Shown piece after piece: positions 16,253-24,854 of a stretch of DNA of 64,000 nucleotides. The notes under the pieces were generated by a model. That model searched no databases. It was not told where the DNA came from and saw only the letters and a list, made by a program, of their open reading frames with translations. Position 1 is the first letter of the stretch. Every line of letters begins with the position of its first letter. Made by a program: the position numbers and the translations under genes. The stretch comes from a bacterium (GTDB lineage: Bacteria; Elusimicrobiota; Elusimicrobia; Elusimicrobiales; UBA9959): contig JAJZPL010000009.1 in the NCBI GenBank assembly GCA_021811185.1, positions 1 through 64,000 on the forward strand, given 5' to 3'.

Positions 16253-18526
16253 TTATCGCGCGGCGCTTTCTTTTACCCTATTCGCGGCCGCCGCGGGCTG
16301 CGCGGCTATCAGGTCCGCCAGCACATGCGCGGCTTCCTCCAGCACGAAATCACCGGCGGCCGAGGGACGGGCGGACGCGGCGGCTTTAGCGGCGGAAGTA
16401 GAAACCTCAACGTTAGCCGCGGTGGCGCTTGAGGCCGTCAGCCCGGCTGAGACCGCCGCGGTGGAAACAAGCGGCAGCGCGGCCGCGGTAGGCGTGGAAT
16501 AGTCCACCATCATAGCCGCGGTGGAATTGAACACCAGGGGCTTGCCGGCTTCTATATCCTGCAGGGTGATATCCGTTACGGACAGGGGCGGCACCTTGCG
16601 CGCCGCGCGTTCCTTGTTGCGCGCGGCCAGGCGGGCCTCGTCCGCGGTCCGTTCGGCCAGGCGCTTGGCGTAATTAAGGGAAATGGTCTTATCTTTTTTG
16701 CGCTCCAGGTAAAGCGCTATATCCTGCTTCACGAACCTGAAGTCCGGCGAGGCCGCCACCCTGGCCGCCGAGGCGGCCCGCAGCCGGGCCAGCTCCGGCG
16801 CGGTCACCAGGCCGGAGGGAACGTAGCGGGCCGGCTGGATCTCGTCGTAAGGCAGCGCGTTGGGCAGCGAAGACTCGGCCAGGTCCAGGTAGTCGTTCAG
16901 CGACGGCAGCTGTATGTCCGGGGGCACCCCGCGGTTCTGGGTGGAACCGCCGGAAACCCGGTAGAATTTCTGCACGGTCAGCCTGAGGCCGCCCGCCTTG
17001 TACTGGCGCAGCGCCGCCGGCATGTAATCGTCCAGGTCCACCACGGTCTGCACCGTGCCCTTGCCGTAGGTGCTTTTGTCGCCCACCAGCACGGCGCGCC
17101 TGTAATCCTTGAGCGCGGCGGCCACGATCTCCGAAGCCGAGGCCGAGAACCGCGAATCCAGCACGACTATGGGGCCGGCGTAGTCCGCGCCGCCGCGGGC
17201 GCTCAGCACGCCCACCGCGCCGCGGCTGTCGCGCACCTGCACTACCGGCCCGGGACCGGTGAAGAGCCCCGTCATGTTTACGGCCTCCTCAAGCGAGCCG
17301 CCGCCGTTGTTGCGGAGGTCCAGGATCAGTCCCGCCACGTCCTGCTTCTTAAGATAATCCAGCAGGGTCCTCACGTCGCGGGTGGTGCTCTCGCCGCCGG
17401 AGGGGCCGATCTTGGCGTAGAAAGACGGCAGCTTTACGACGCCCAGCCGCAGGGCCGGGCCTTCCGCCCGCGGGAACAGGACTATCTGCGCCCTGGCCTG
17501 CTGGTCCCTGAGCAGGATCTTGTCGCGCACCAGCGTTACCGTAACGCGGGCGGCGGGGTCCAGCGCGCCGGCGGGGATTATCCGCAGGCGGACCACGGTG
17601 CCTTTCACGCCCCGGATCAGTTTTACCACGCGGTCCAGCTTCATGCCCATCAGCTCCACGAACGGCAGGTCGGTCCCCTGCGCCACGGCCTCGATGCGGT
17701 CGTTGGGGTGGAAAGCGCCGCTTTTATCAGCGGGCCCGCCCGGCACGATATCCACGATCTTGGTATAGCCGTCCTCGCTCTGGAGGGTCAGCCCGGCGCC
17801 CACCAGGGAAATGCCCAGACTGATGTCGAAGTTCTCCTCCGTGGAAGCCGCCATGTATTCGCTGTGCGGGTCGTAGCAGTCGGCCAGGGCTGAAAGGTAG
17901 TTCTGCAGCACGTCCGAGGAATCCAGGTCCCTGTAGTTGGCCAGCAGCCGGTCGTAGGTCTTCTGCACGTTCTTCGCCCAGTCCTCCGGTTTTACGCCGT
18001 TCAGCTTTTCCTGGAGCACGTCGAACTCTATTCTTTGCCGCCAGAGCCGGCGCGCCTCGGCCTCGCCGGCGGGCCAGGCCGCTTCGCGCCGGTCCGCCAG
18101 CATGGTCTCGTCCGAAGTGAAGGTAAAGGTGGAGCGCAGCAGCTCCCGCGTCCAGTCCACCCGCTCCTGCAGGCGCGTCATGAAGCGGTTGAAGATGATG
18201 AAGCCGGGCTCCACGTCACCATCCTTCAGCCGCAGGGCCAGGCCCGGGCCGAAACTGGAGTTGAACTCCGCCGCGTCCGAGGCCAGGAAGAACAAGTGGT
18301 AGGGGTCGTACAGCCGCAGGTAGAGCTTCATCAGCTCTTTGGAAGTCTCCGCGGTAATGGGCTTATGGGTGTAGTGTACTTCCTCCAGCAGGCGCGCCAC
18401 CAGTTCCGCCGTTACCGGCGCCGCCGGCCCGGCTTCCACCGTGCCGGTAGAAGCCGCCCCGCCGCGCCCGGCCGCCAGCCCCAGCAGAAGAATTAAAGAA
18501 AAAGAGAGTTTAAAAAGTTTTTTCAT
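16253..18526 (-). CDS. prc: Prc/Tsp-type C-terminal processing protease (S41)
   Basis: 757 residues with a signal peptide and the long tail-specific-protease layout: an N-terminal helical region (to about 230), a PDZ domain (about 235-330, GISLVGAGLTLQSEDGYTKI), then the S41 core. The core has LILDLRNNGGGSLEEAV, the nucleophile Ser in DSRFSASASEI (about 463) and the general-base Lys in KSTYGKGTVQ (about 489). A helical C-terminal region and an Ala/Ser/Thr-rich tail follow. Such enzymes degrade periplasmic proteins from their C-termini. It converges on the VIT-vWA gene, so a role in turning over that protein or the anti-sigma factor is possible but unproven. AGGAAAC lies upstream of the ATG. 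Confidence 0.92.
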   Translation of the reverse strand: MKKLFKLSFSLILLLGLAAGRGGAASTGTVEAGPAAPVTAELVARLLEEVHYTHKPITAETSKELMKLYLRLYDPYHLFFLASDAAEFNSSFGPGLALRLKDGDVEPGFIIFNRFMTRLQERVDWTRELLRSTFTFTSDETMLADRREAAWPAGEAEARRLWRQRIEFDVLQEKLNGVKPEDWAKNVQKTYDRLLANYRDLDSSDVLQNYLSALADCYDPHSEYMAASTEENFDISLGISLVGAGLTLQSEDGYTKIVDIVPGGPADKSGAFHPNDRIEAVAQGTDLPFVELMGMKLDRVVKLIRGVKGTVVRLRIIPAGALDPAARVTVTLVRDKILLRDQQARAQIVLFPRAEGPALRLGVVKLPSFYAKIGPSGGESTTRDVRTLLDYLKKQDVAGLILDLRNNGGGSLEEAVNMTGLFTGPGPVVQVRDSRGAVGVLSARGGADYAGPIVVLDSRFSASASEIVAAALKDYRRAVLVGDKSTYGKGTVQTVVDLDDYMPAALRQYKAGGLRLTVQKFYRVSGGSTQNRGVPPDIQLPSLNDYLDLAESSLPNALPYDEIQPARYVPSGLVTAPELARLRAASAARVAASPDFRFVKQDIALYLERKKDKTISLNYAKRLAERTADEARLAARNKERAARKVPPLSVTDITLQDIEAGKPLVFNSTAAMMVDYSTPTAAALPLVSTAAVSAGLTASSATAANVEVSTSAAKAAASARPSAAGDFVLEEAAHVLADLIAAQPAAAANRVKESAAR

Positions 18527-18739
18527 GCCTTACCTGTTTCCTTTGAACTCGCCCCGCCGCGGGTTCCCCGCGGCATGGGCGCTCTGGCTAGATTTTACAC
18601 TATCCCGGGCCCTTATAAAAACGCGGGGAGCGCCCCGCGGCCTCCGCGCGGGCGCTGGAAGGCCGAAAGAAGGAAGAACCCCAAACACCACCCTGAAAAA
18701 AAACAAAAAAAGAGCTCAGCTCCCCGGCCTGAAAAAAAA

Positions 18740-18755
18740 CCCTCCACGAGGAGGG
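18740..18755 (-). terminator. Rho-independent terminator of slp
   Basis: CCCTCC-ACGA-GGAGGG, followed on the minus strand by TTTTTTTT. A second T-rich minus-strand stretch after a weak GAGC/GCTC stem lies at about 18695-18720. The remaining 18527-18735 interval, upstream of prc, holds GC-rich hairpins and no gene. Confidence 0.75.
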
Positions 18756-18788
18756 CTTTTAAACGCTTAACTTTTCAACCGCCTTCGT

Positions 18789-19289
18789 CTAGAAACCGAC
18801 TCCCACGCCGAGCTGGAGCGCGCTATGGGAAGGCTTTTCCTGCGGCCACAGATGGATCTCCTCCGCCTTAAGCACCGGGTACGCGTACTGAATTTTTCCG
18901 AGCGGCCGCATTTCCCACCCGGCTATCCTTCCCGCCACGGTAACTTTAGCGCCTTTAACGTAAATGGCGGGATCGAGGAACTTGCCGATCCGGGCCAGGA
19001 ACCTGCCCGTGGAGGTTTCGGGCGGCGCCGGCTCATCCGCGCCCGCCAGCGGCGTATCCAGCACCATGAGCACCGTCCCCGAGGAAACGTTCACGGCGTC
19101 CACTATATACCCGCCCCAGATGACAAGGGACCCCTTGTACGCTTCCGGCCCCTTGGCCGCCAGTTCGAAGGTGATGTCCCGCTCCGCCGCCAGCCGCAAA
19201 GGCTTTGAAACCGGCGAAGAAGCGCACCCCGCCAGCAGGCAGGCCGCCAGCACCGCGCATCCATATTCGAATTTTATTTTTATCCTCAT
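18789..19289 (-). CDS. slp: Slp-family outer-membrane lipoprotein
   Basis: The 166-residue product has a lipoprotein signal (lipobox LLAGC) and the Slp/YeaY pattern: YKGSLVIWGGYIVDAVN, VLDTPLAGADEP, FLDPAIYVKGAKVTVAGRIA and YAYPVLKAEEIHLWP. E. coli Slp is a starvation-induced outer-membrane lipoprotein; the exact function is unknown. The final GVGVGF may be a short beta strand. Its own terminator follows at 18740. Confidence 0.88.
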   Translation of the reverse strand: MRIKIKFEYGCAVLAACLLAGCASSPVSKPLRLAAERDITFELAAKGPEAYKGSLVIWGGYIVDAVNVSSGTVLMVLDTPLAGADEPAPPETSTGRFLARIGKFLDPAIYVKGAKVTVAGRIAGWEMRPLGKIQYAYPVLKAEEIHLWPQEKPSHSALQLGVGVGF

Positions 19290-19323
19290 AGCCGAGCCTC
19301 GCCGCCGCGCTTTGGATCCGCGC

Positions 19324-20010
19324 CTATTTGGACAGCGGCAGGGACAGGGTGACCCTGGCGCCGCCGCCGGGGACGTTCTCCGCCCGGGCGGAGCCCCCCT
19401 GCTGCTCCAGGAACTTGCGCGCTATGGTAAGGCCCAGCCCTATGCCGCGCGGCCTGGTGGTGAAGAACGGTTCGAAGACCTTCTCGCCGTCGCCGCCGGG
19501 CAGGCCGGGGCCGCCGTCGGTCACGGCCAGGTACGCCAGCTTGCCGTCGTGCGAGGCCTCCAGGGTCACCGTGCCGCCCTCCGGCATGGCCTGCGCCGCG
19601 TTATCCAGCACGCAGCGCAGCGCGTAGCACACCGCCTCCATATCCGCGTTCACGCAGGGGTCCGCGGGATCGGTGACCGCCTTAAAAACGATGGCCGGCG
19701 GGAACTTGTAAGAGCCCTCAAGGTCCTTTACGGCCGAGTTCACGGCGGCCGGCGCGCAGCGCAGCTCCTTCGGGCGCGTGAAAGCGAGCATTTCCTCTAT
19801 CACGTCGTTGCTGTGCTTCACCTCGCCCTCGATGATCCCGATATGCTTCGCCACCTTCGGGTCGAGCGCCGCCCCGCCTGCGGCCAGCTTGGTCTTGATG
19901 AAATAGACCGAGTTGGAAATGATAGCCAGCGGGTTGCGCAGTTCGTGACTTACCACGCTGGCCATCTGCGTGAGAAGCCCCGGCTTGTCTTTCTTATCCG
20001 TATTGTTCAT
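19324..20010 (-). CDS. Small cytoplasmic histidine kinase
   Basis: The 228-residue kinase consists only of a HisKA helix pair with His in SVVSHELRNPLAIISNSVYF (about residue 20) and a HATPase domain (VLDNAAQAMPEGG, TDGGPGLPG, FFTTRPRGIGLGL). It has no sensor domain or membrane segment, so it must receive signals through a partner. The ATG at 20010 is chosen because upstream sequence is not conserved-looking; no good ribosome-binding site is visible. No adjacent regulator gene pairs with it. Confidence 0.87.
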   Translation of the reverse strand: MNNTDKKDKPGLLTQMASVVSHELRNPLAIISNSVYFIKTKLAAGGAALDPKVAKHIGIIEGEVKHSNDVIEEMLAFTRPKELRCAPAAVNSAVKDLEGSYKFPPAIVFKAVTDPADPCVNADMEAVCYALRCVLDNAAQAMPEGGTVTLEASHDGKLAYLAVTDGGPGLPGGDGEKVFEPFFTTRPRGIGLGLTIARKFLEQQGGSARAENVPGGGARVTLSLPLSK

Positions 20011-20127
20011 AGCCACGTTGATCCGCCCCTTTCCCGCGCCGCACACGGCCGCCGCTGGGAGCCGACGCCATTGTTATTATTCTACCAAAACGGGCCCGCC
20101 ATTCTTCCGCCGCCGGGACAATTTAGC

Positions 20128-20766
20128 CTAAGGCTTACCGCCCGCGGCCGTCCTTTTCACAAGTTCCACCGCGGTTTCCTCGGCCAGGTCGAAACCGGCC
20201 TGCGCGGTATCAAGGCAAAGATGGAAGTTGCGGGCGTCCGTCCAGACTTTGCCGGTTACAGCCTCAAGGAACCTGGCCCGCCGCGCGTCTTTCTCTTCGA
20301 TCATCGACAGGGCCGCTCCGTGGTCCCGCACTTTATAAAGCTCCATCACGCGCCGGGCGCGGAACTCTTTGGGCGCGTGCAGGAAGATATTCACCACGCC
20401 GGGACGCCCAGCCAGGATGTTGTAGCCGGCCCGCCCCATGATAACGGCGCTGTGCCGGGACTGTATTCCGCGTATTATCCGCGCCTCGGCCTCCAGAAAC
20501 TCCGCTTCCCCCACCATTTCCTTAGGCGGGGGCGCATAGTAGCCCGCGTCCGGGGCTCCCGAAGAAACTACGCGGAAGAGATCTTCCCAAAAACCACTGA
20601 CCGTTTCTTCCTTGCCGGCCAGGTCCTCGTCCTGCACTCCGAGACGCTTGGCCGCCAGGTGCAGTATGGCATGGTCCGCATACTTGAACCCCAGTCTTTT
20701 AGCGAGCCTTTTTCCCAGGTAAGCCCCGCCGCTGCCGAACTGCCTCGAAATAGTGACCGTTGTCAT
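20128..20766 (-). CDS. Cytidylate kinase-like family protein
   Basis: The 212-residue protein starts MTTVTISRQFGSGGAYLGKR, a P-loop typical of the cytidylate-kinase-like (AAA_26) family. GRAGYNIL, NIFLHAPKEFRARRV and a lid-like KDARRARF follow. These proteins resemble Cmk but usually lack its CMP-binding insert, so the true substrate is uncertain. The ATG at 20766 follows GGGAGGGATGAA and is preferred to the longer frame. Confidence 0.82.
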   Translation of the reverse strand: MTTVTISRQFGSGGAYLGKRLAKRLGFKYADHAILHLAAKRLGVQDEDLAGKEETVSGFWEDLFRVVSSGAPDAGYYAPPPKEMVGEAEFLEAEARIIRGIQSRHSAVIMGRAGYNILAGRPGVVNIFLHAPKEFRARRVMELYKVRDHGAALSMIEEKDARRARFLEAVTGKVWTDARNFHLCLDTAQAGFDLAEETAVELVKRTAAGGKP

Positions 20767-20817
20767 TTCATCCCTCCCCAAAGATCAAAAGCAAAGACCT
20801 GCCCCATCCGCCTTGCC

Positions 20818-20880
20818 CGACCTTCCTATAAAATAACAAATTCCCCCGCAAAACAAAACCGCCGGGCTGCCCCGGCGGTT
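20818..20880. repeat. Dispersed repeat copy C with terminator
   Basis: The sequence TATAAAATAACAAATT, then CCCCCGCAAAACAAAACC and the stem AACCGCCGGG-CTGC-CCCGGCGGTT (20857-20880), matches the copies at 25385 and 26942. It lacks the right-hand GTCAAGATTCAAGACCTG block, but AAGACCTGCCCCAT occurs nearby at 20794-20807. On the minus strand the stem is followed by a T-rich run and so ends the gene at 20906. Confidence 0.7.
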
Positions 20881-20905
20881 CTGTTAAGAGCCGATCCTGG
20901 ACCGC

Positions 20906-21592
20906 TTAGTACATTACCTGGATCTCCGCTTCGGCCTGGTTCGTGATCTCGCCCAGATCGCTCGAATAGCCATCGTCGGACTTCCAGCGGGTAGCCACAG
21001 CCGCCCGCGGGGGATGGACGGCAGCCGGAGCCATGCGGATAACGTAGAACACGCCGCCCGACTTTTCCGTAAGCACGCAGGAGAACAGGATCTCTTTCCC
21101 GCTGGCTTTGAACCTTTTCGCCGCCGCGACCACCGCCTTCTCGCCGTTCTTCCTTAAGCGGAAGATGTTGCTTACGAACACGTCGCTGTCTTCCGCGGCG
21201 TCCTGTTTATAAGCCAGCCAGTCGTTGCCGCCTTTGATCATCAGCGCGGCGGTCTTTACCGGGGCGGGCTTTTTTACGGGAACGGTTTCCACGGGCGCGG
21301 CGGCCGCTTCGGGAGCGATCTCGCTCACCGTAGTGGTAACCTCCACCGGGGCCAGCGCCGCGGGAGCCGCTACGACAGGCTCGGCAATGCCCGGCACAGC
21401 CTCGGCCGGCGGCACGAGGGCCGGCGTTACGCTCGCGAGCGAATTATTCATCAGCTGGCTGGTGGCGGGAGTATCGGACAAGGCATCCCGATAGTCTAAA
21501 GACTTGAGGGACTTACTATTGTATCCCAGGACTACCAGGGCAAGCACCAGGTTCAACGTCATCGACAACAACAGCACTATCTTGTTTAACAT
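20906..21592 (-). CDS. Membrane-anchored protein of unknown function
   Basis: The 228-residue protein has an N-terminal membrane anchor (LLLSMTLNLVLALVVLGY), a long Ala/Pro/Val/Glu-rich linker (about 55-115) and a C-terminal domain of about 100 residues (GGNDWLAYKQ, VFVSNIFRLRKNGEKAVV, FSCVLTEKSGGVFYVIRMAP). No family is recognised. The C-terminal part has the look of a small alpha/beta domain exposed to the periplasm. It stands alone, with a terminator immediately downstream. Confidence 0.75.
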   Translation of the reverse strand: MLNKIVLLLSMTLNLVLALVVLGYNSKSLKSLDYRDALSDTPATSQLMNNSLASVTPALVPPAEAVPGIAEPVVAAPAALAPVEVTTTVSEIAPEAAAAPVETVPVKKPAPVKTAALMIKGGNDWLAYKQDAAEDSDVFVSNIFRLRKNGEKAVVAAAKRFKASGKEILFSCVLTEKSGGVFYVIRMAPAAVHPPRAAVATRWKSDDGYSSDLGEITNQAEAEIQVMY

Positions 21593-21714
21593 GTTTTTCC
21601 CTTTATACGCACAGACTCTTACAGTTTAATTATACCCGTCACCCGCATACATCGGCTGGGCCCAAAGTCCCGCCCTTTAAAGTTTTTGTGCCTATACGCC
21701 CCGGCCTACGCTCC

Positions 21715-22815
21715 CTATAGTTTCAGGGCATAGCTCGTGCTGCGGCCGCCGCCGGTGGATTTGACCATTATGCCGTTATCAATAAGCTGTTGAATATCGC
21801 GCTGGGCGGTGTCCTGCGAGCATTTGGCCAGCGCCGCCCATTTTGTGGATGTAAGTTTGCCGTTAAAGCCGTCGAGCAATTTATTCAGCATCAAACGCTG
21901 CCGGTCGTTGAACGCGACCCCGGCATAAGTCTTCCAGAATTGCTCTTTCCTGAAAACCCCCGCCAGCGAAAGTTCGGTCCCGGCTATGGCCCGGTCCAGG
22001 CAGCCGAGAAACCACAGCAGCCATTCCGTTATATCAAGTCCGCCCTTCTGCGTGGTCTCCAGCAGGTCGTAATACGCGTTGCGCTCCCGGCGGATCTGCG
22101 CCGACATGCTGTAGAAACGCAGCGAAGTGTTTTCCGCACCGGCCAGGGCCCAGTCGGCTATAGCGCGCGCTATGCGCCCGTTGCCATCCTCAAAAGGGTG
22201 GATAGTCACGAACCAAAAATGCGCGATAGCGGCCCGGAGCACGGGATCCACGCCGCCTGTCAGGTTTACCCAATCAAGGAACTGCTCCATTTCGTCGGGA
22301 ATATTCCCGGCCGGCGGAGCCTCGAAATGCACACGTTCCCGCCCTATGCCGCCGGAAACAACCTGCATGGGCCCTTTCGCGTCGTCGCGCCAGGCCCCGA
22401 TATTAAGTTTGCCCGCTCCGGAAGCGGCCCCGGTGAACAGCAGGGCGTGCCAAGCGAACAGGCGTTCCGCTGTAAGCGGCTTAGCATAGTTCTGGGTAGC
22501 TTCCAGCGTCATCTCGACAACGCCGTCCACACCCCGGTCGGCCGGAACAAGGCCCGCTATATCCATCCCCAGCCGGCGCGCTACGGAAGAGCGCACCTGC
22601 TCCGCGCTGAGCCGCTCGCCCTCTATCTCACCGGACTTGAGCACGTCCTGCGTAAGCGTCTGCAGCATAGCCTCGTCCCGCTGGGGAAACCCAAGGCTTT
22701 CCATGCGCCCAAGCAGCCGCCCCTGCCGATGACGTACCGCCGCCAGCGGAGCATCAATTACCCCATGGTTCCACGTAAATTTTGGCCAGCCGGCCTGTTG
22801 ATAAATATATCTCAT
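21715..22815 (-). CDS. Fic-domain protein with inhibitory helix and C-terminal winged helix
   Basis: 366 residues. The N-terminus is a DUF4172-like domain containing SGEIEGE (about residue 61), which fits the (S/T)xxxE(G/N) inhibitory motif of class II Fic proteins. The Fic core has the full active-site loop HPFEDGNGRIAR (about 207), so AMP-transfer activity is expected under relief of inhibition. The last 60 residues (LTSTKWAALAKCSQDTAQRD and after) read as a winged-helix DNA-binding domain. The gene has a consensus promoter flanked by two long repeats, which suggests self-regulation. No antitoxin gene is adjacent. The ATG at 22815 has no Shine-Dalgarno sequence. Confidence 0.93.
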   Translation of the reverse strand: MRYIYQQAGWPKFTWNHGVIDAPLAAVRHRQGRLLGRMESLGFPQRDEAMLQTLTQDVLKSGEIEGERLSAEQVRSSVARRLGMDIAGLVPADRGVDGVVEMTLEATQNYAKPLTAERLFAWHALLFTGAASGAGKLNIGAWRDDAKGPMQVVSGGIGRERVHFEAPPAGNIPDEMEQFLDWVNLTGGVDPVLRAAIAHFWFVTIHPFEDGNGRIARAIADWALAGAENTSLRFYSMSAQIRRERNAYYDLLETTQKGGLDITEWLLWFLGCLDRAIAGTELSLAGVFRKEQFWKTYAGVAFNDRQRLMLNKLLDGFNGKLTSTKWAALAKCSQDTAQRDIQQLIDNGIMVKSTGGGRSTSYALKL

Positions 22816-22860
22816 AATATCCGCACTTTATGCGTATATTATACCTACCATTCTCCGCAT
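22813..22860. repeat. 48-bp direct repeat, copy 1 (candidate operator)
   Basis: Begins CATAATATCCGCAC and ends ATTCTCCGCAT. It is about 80% identical to the copy at 22869. It covers the -10 box and the fic start codon. Each unit contains two TGCGGA-type half-sites about 33 bp apart and one inverted ATGCGTAT. Confidence 0.8.
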
Positions 22861-22866
22861 TGTCAA
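22838..22866 (-). promoter_or_regulatory. Consensus sigma-70 promoter of fic
   Basis: On the minus strand, a perfect TTGACA (22866-22861), a 17-bp spacer and a perfect TATAAT (22843-22838). The transcript would start about 15 nt before the ATG. The -35 box lies between the two 48-bp repeats and the -10 box lies inside copy 1. Confidence 0.85.
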
Positions 22867-22868
22867 TG

Positions 22869-22916
22869 CATAATATCCGCACCTAATGCGTATTTTCACC
22901 TAAATATTCTCCGCAT
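22869..22916. repeat. 48-bp direct repeat, copy 2 (candidate operator)
   Basis: The second unit, offset 56 bp from the first, begins CATAATATCCGCACC and ends ATTCTCCGCAT. It lies directly upstream of the fic -35 box. Confidence 0.8.
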
Positions 22917-22991
22917 ACCCTGTCCTATCCAGCTTATCCGCAGAACAGAAACGCCGAGCTTCCCCAGCGGCAAGGCGGCGGCGCGCTTTCT

Positions 22992-23393
22992 TCACTTGCG
23001 GGACCAGAGGTAGGTGAACTCTGCCGGTCTTTCCAGGCGTTTGTTTTTAGTTTTGGCGTCCTTAACGAGCCCGGCCACATGGTAGGCGGCTATTACCAGG
23101 AAAGCGGGATTAACAAAAGCGCCCACCGCCGCCAGCCCTATATACCCCAGGTGCGCGGCGGTCCGGACAGAACGCGGCTCGGCCGCTATGCTCTTATCGC
23201 TGCCCACATAATGCGGCAAGGCCGTCAGAGCGGATAGTTCCCCGGCCTTAACATCCGCGAACAGCGGCAGGTCCATCTTTAAACAAATAGCCCCGGGGCG
23301 CTGGAACGGCAGCAGTTCCCGCCCCTGCGCCGAAGCCTCGGCAGCCAGCAGCGCCGCGATCAGCCCCGCGCAAAAGAACCTGATAACCCTCAT
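22992..23393 (-). CDS. Small secreted or membrane protein, unknown
   Basis: The 133-residue product has a signal peptide (MRVIRFFCAGLIAALLAAEA, ending at ASA-Q) and one later hydrophobic stretch (HLGYIGLAAVGAFVNPAFLV). The C-terminus is basic. No family is recognised. The ATG at 23393 is chosen because the signal peptide begins there. It may be co-transcribed with the Mth938-like gene upstream, although a terminator lies between them. Confidence 0.6.
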   Translation of the reverse strand: MRVIRFFCAGLIAALLAAEASAQGRELLPFQRPGAICLKMDLPLFADVKAGELSALTALPHYVGSDKSIAAEPRSVRTAAHLGYIGLAAVGAFVNPAFLVIAAYHVAGLVKDAKTKNKRLERPAEFTYLWSRK

Positions 23394-23449
23394 CACTATT
23401 ATTACGCCCCCCGCCCCCGAACGGTTGCGTGCTCCTCCAAAAACCAAAA

Positions 23450-23469
23450 CCGCCTGGCTTCCCAGACGG
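23450..23469 (-). terminator. Rho-independent terminator
   Basis: CCGCCTGG-CTTC-CCAGACGG, with one mismatch, followed on the minus strand by TTTTGGTTTT. It ends the gene at 23481 and belongs to the same stem family as the other terminators here. Confidence 0.7.
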
Positions 23470-23480
23470 GTCAGCGTCCT

Positions 23481-23828
23481 CTAACAAGTGAGGTGCAGAG
23501 CAGCGGCCACCTTCTTTTTACCGGAGAGGCTGTTGAACAGCTCCACGGCCGCGGCGGTGTCCAGCATCACAAGGTCTATGCCGCGCGCCCGCACATGGTC
23601 GGCCGTGGCGTCAGGCACCTCCATAACGTTATAACAGCCGCAGCCCACCACCAGCACCTCCGGCTTCGCCAGCAGCACCTCGTAAAGGTCCGCCGCCTCC
23701 ACCCTGTGCCCCTCCTCCCGCCGCCACCCCTCCACCACCCCGTCCGGAAAAACGATCACGTCCTCAGTATAAGACCGCCCATCTACCACCACATGCCCAA
23801 AAGCATAAGAGTCAATCTTGGTCCCCAT
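23481..23828 (-). CDS. Mth938-like domain protein (DUF498)
   Basis: The 115-residue single-domain protein has the pattern of the Mth938/NDUFAF3-like fold: IDSYAFGHVVVDGRSYTEDV, FPDGVVEGWRREEGH, VLVVGCGCYNVMEV and LVMLDTAAAVELFNSL. The eukaryotic relative is a complex I assembly factor; bacterial members have no settled role. Length and motifs are typical. Confidence 0.85.
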   Translation of the reverse strand: MGTKIDSYAFGHVVVDGRSYTEDVIVFPDGVVEGWRREEGHRVEAADLYEVLLAKPEVLVVGCGCYNVMEVPDATADHVRARGIDLVMLDTAAAVELFNSLSGKKKVAAALHLTC

Positions 23829-23845
23829 CCCCCCCTCCCGAACCC

Positions 23846-23871
23846 GTCAAAATTCAAGACCTGCCCCCATT
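23846..23871. repeat. Partial copy of the dispersed repeat
   Basis: GTCAAAATTCAAGACCTG followed by CCCCCATT matches the right-hand block of the repeats at 25385 and 26942. It sits at the left border of the AT-richer gene patch. Confidence 0.65.
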
Positions 23872-23874
23872 CCC

Positions 23875-24819
23875 TTATTTGCGGAAGTATTTACGAGCGA
23901 AATAATACAATGGCCCATAAACAAGCAACACTTCCGGCCAGATATACCGGTCAGGCAGCCGCAATGCCGTATGGATATACACTAACAAGAGGCCTAGCGC
24001 TACAATTAGAACATAGGCAGCAATACCGGCTCCCAACAATTTATTCTTATCAAAAAACAATCGCGCCAACCGCTTCTTTAAGGCCGGGGCAATTTCATGT
24101 TTTGCCGCCTCTCGCTTATTCACTCCCAGGAGTTGGGCATATTTCTCTTTTATGCTGACAGCAGCCTTGAGGACCCTTGGTTTATAGCGTTTCTCTATCT
24201 CGCGTATCTCTTTATCTTTAGCAGCTAACGCGCCCTCATCCCAATGCCGGCGCGCGTCGCCTACCGGGAGATGTGCGGACACTTTTACGAGCTCGCTGAA
24301 AACTGCGAAGTCCTCGTTCTCGCTCTCCCACATCCAAAAACCTAAAGTATTCATCTTACGCGCATTGTCCAGGAAATCCCCCTCCCCGGCCAGTATCCTG
24401 TCAGAAAGCGCGCAGACACGGCGACACTCCTTAACCCACTTTTCTTTTGTGCGATAACCGGAATCTCTATATTTACCGTAGAGCTTGTTCTCGATCTTTT
24501 GCCAAGCGCTACTGAACAGAGCGGCATCAGTTACTTCATAATCTGTGATGTCTAAATTTTCGGGACCATCTACCCACGTGCCGTAATTCCGCCCGATCGG
24601 CCCCGCCACAATAGGCTCCATTTGTTCATCAAGGCCGATTTCGCGCCGCGGAAGCCCATCAGGGACGGAAACCTCCAGCAGCCACACATTGACCTTTGGA
24701 TAGAGCGCGGCAAAGTCCGGATTTGCAGAAGGGATGAACATTGCCAGCGCCCTAACGTACCAGGGCATTTCAGGATAAGGCTTTTCTTCCGGCACCTTAA
24801 TATAAATTTTATCGGCCAT
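23875..24819 (-). CDS. Hypothetical protein with C-terminal membrane anchor
   Basis: 314 residues, mostly soluble, with two hydrophobic segments near the C-terminus (GAGIAAYVLIVALGLLLVYI and a shorter one). The soluble part is rich in charged and Trp residues (MPWYVRALAMF, IGRNYGTWVDGPENLDIT) and includes a helical region at about 195-245. No family is recognised. Its DNA is clearly more AT-rich than the surrounding genes and it lies between dispersed-repeat copies, which suggests acquisition by transfer. Confidence 0.75.
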   Translation of the reverse strand: MADKIYIKVPEEKPYPEMPWYVRALAMFIPSANPDFAALYPKVNVWLLEVSVPDGLPRREIGLDEQMEPIVAGPIGRNYGTWVDGPENLDITDYEVTDAALFSSAWQKIENKLYGKYRDSGYRTKEKWVKECRRVCALSDRILAGEGDFLDNARKMNTLGFWMWESENEDFAVFSELVKVSAHLPVGDARRHWDEGALAAKDKEIREIEKRYKPRVLKAAVSIKEKYAQLLGVNKREAAKHEIAPALKKRLARLFFDKNKLLGAGIAAYVLIVALGLLLVYIHTALRLPDRYIWPEVLLVYGPLYYFARKYFRK

Positions 24820-24854
24820 ATGAGAATGCTAAATTTACTCTATTACTTTAAGAT

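Noticed and set aside
22813..22916. CRISPR-like pair of repeats
   Set aside because: There are only two units, no spacer series and no cas genes; the position over the fic promoter fits operators better.
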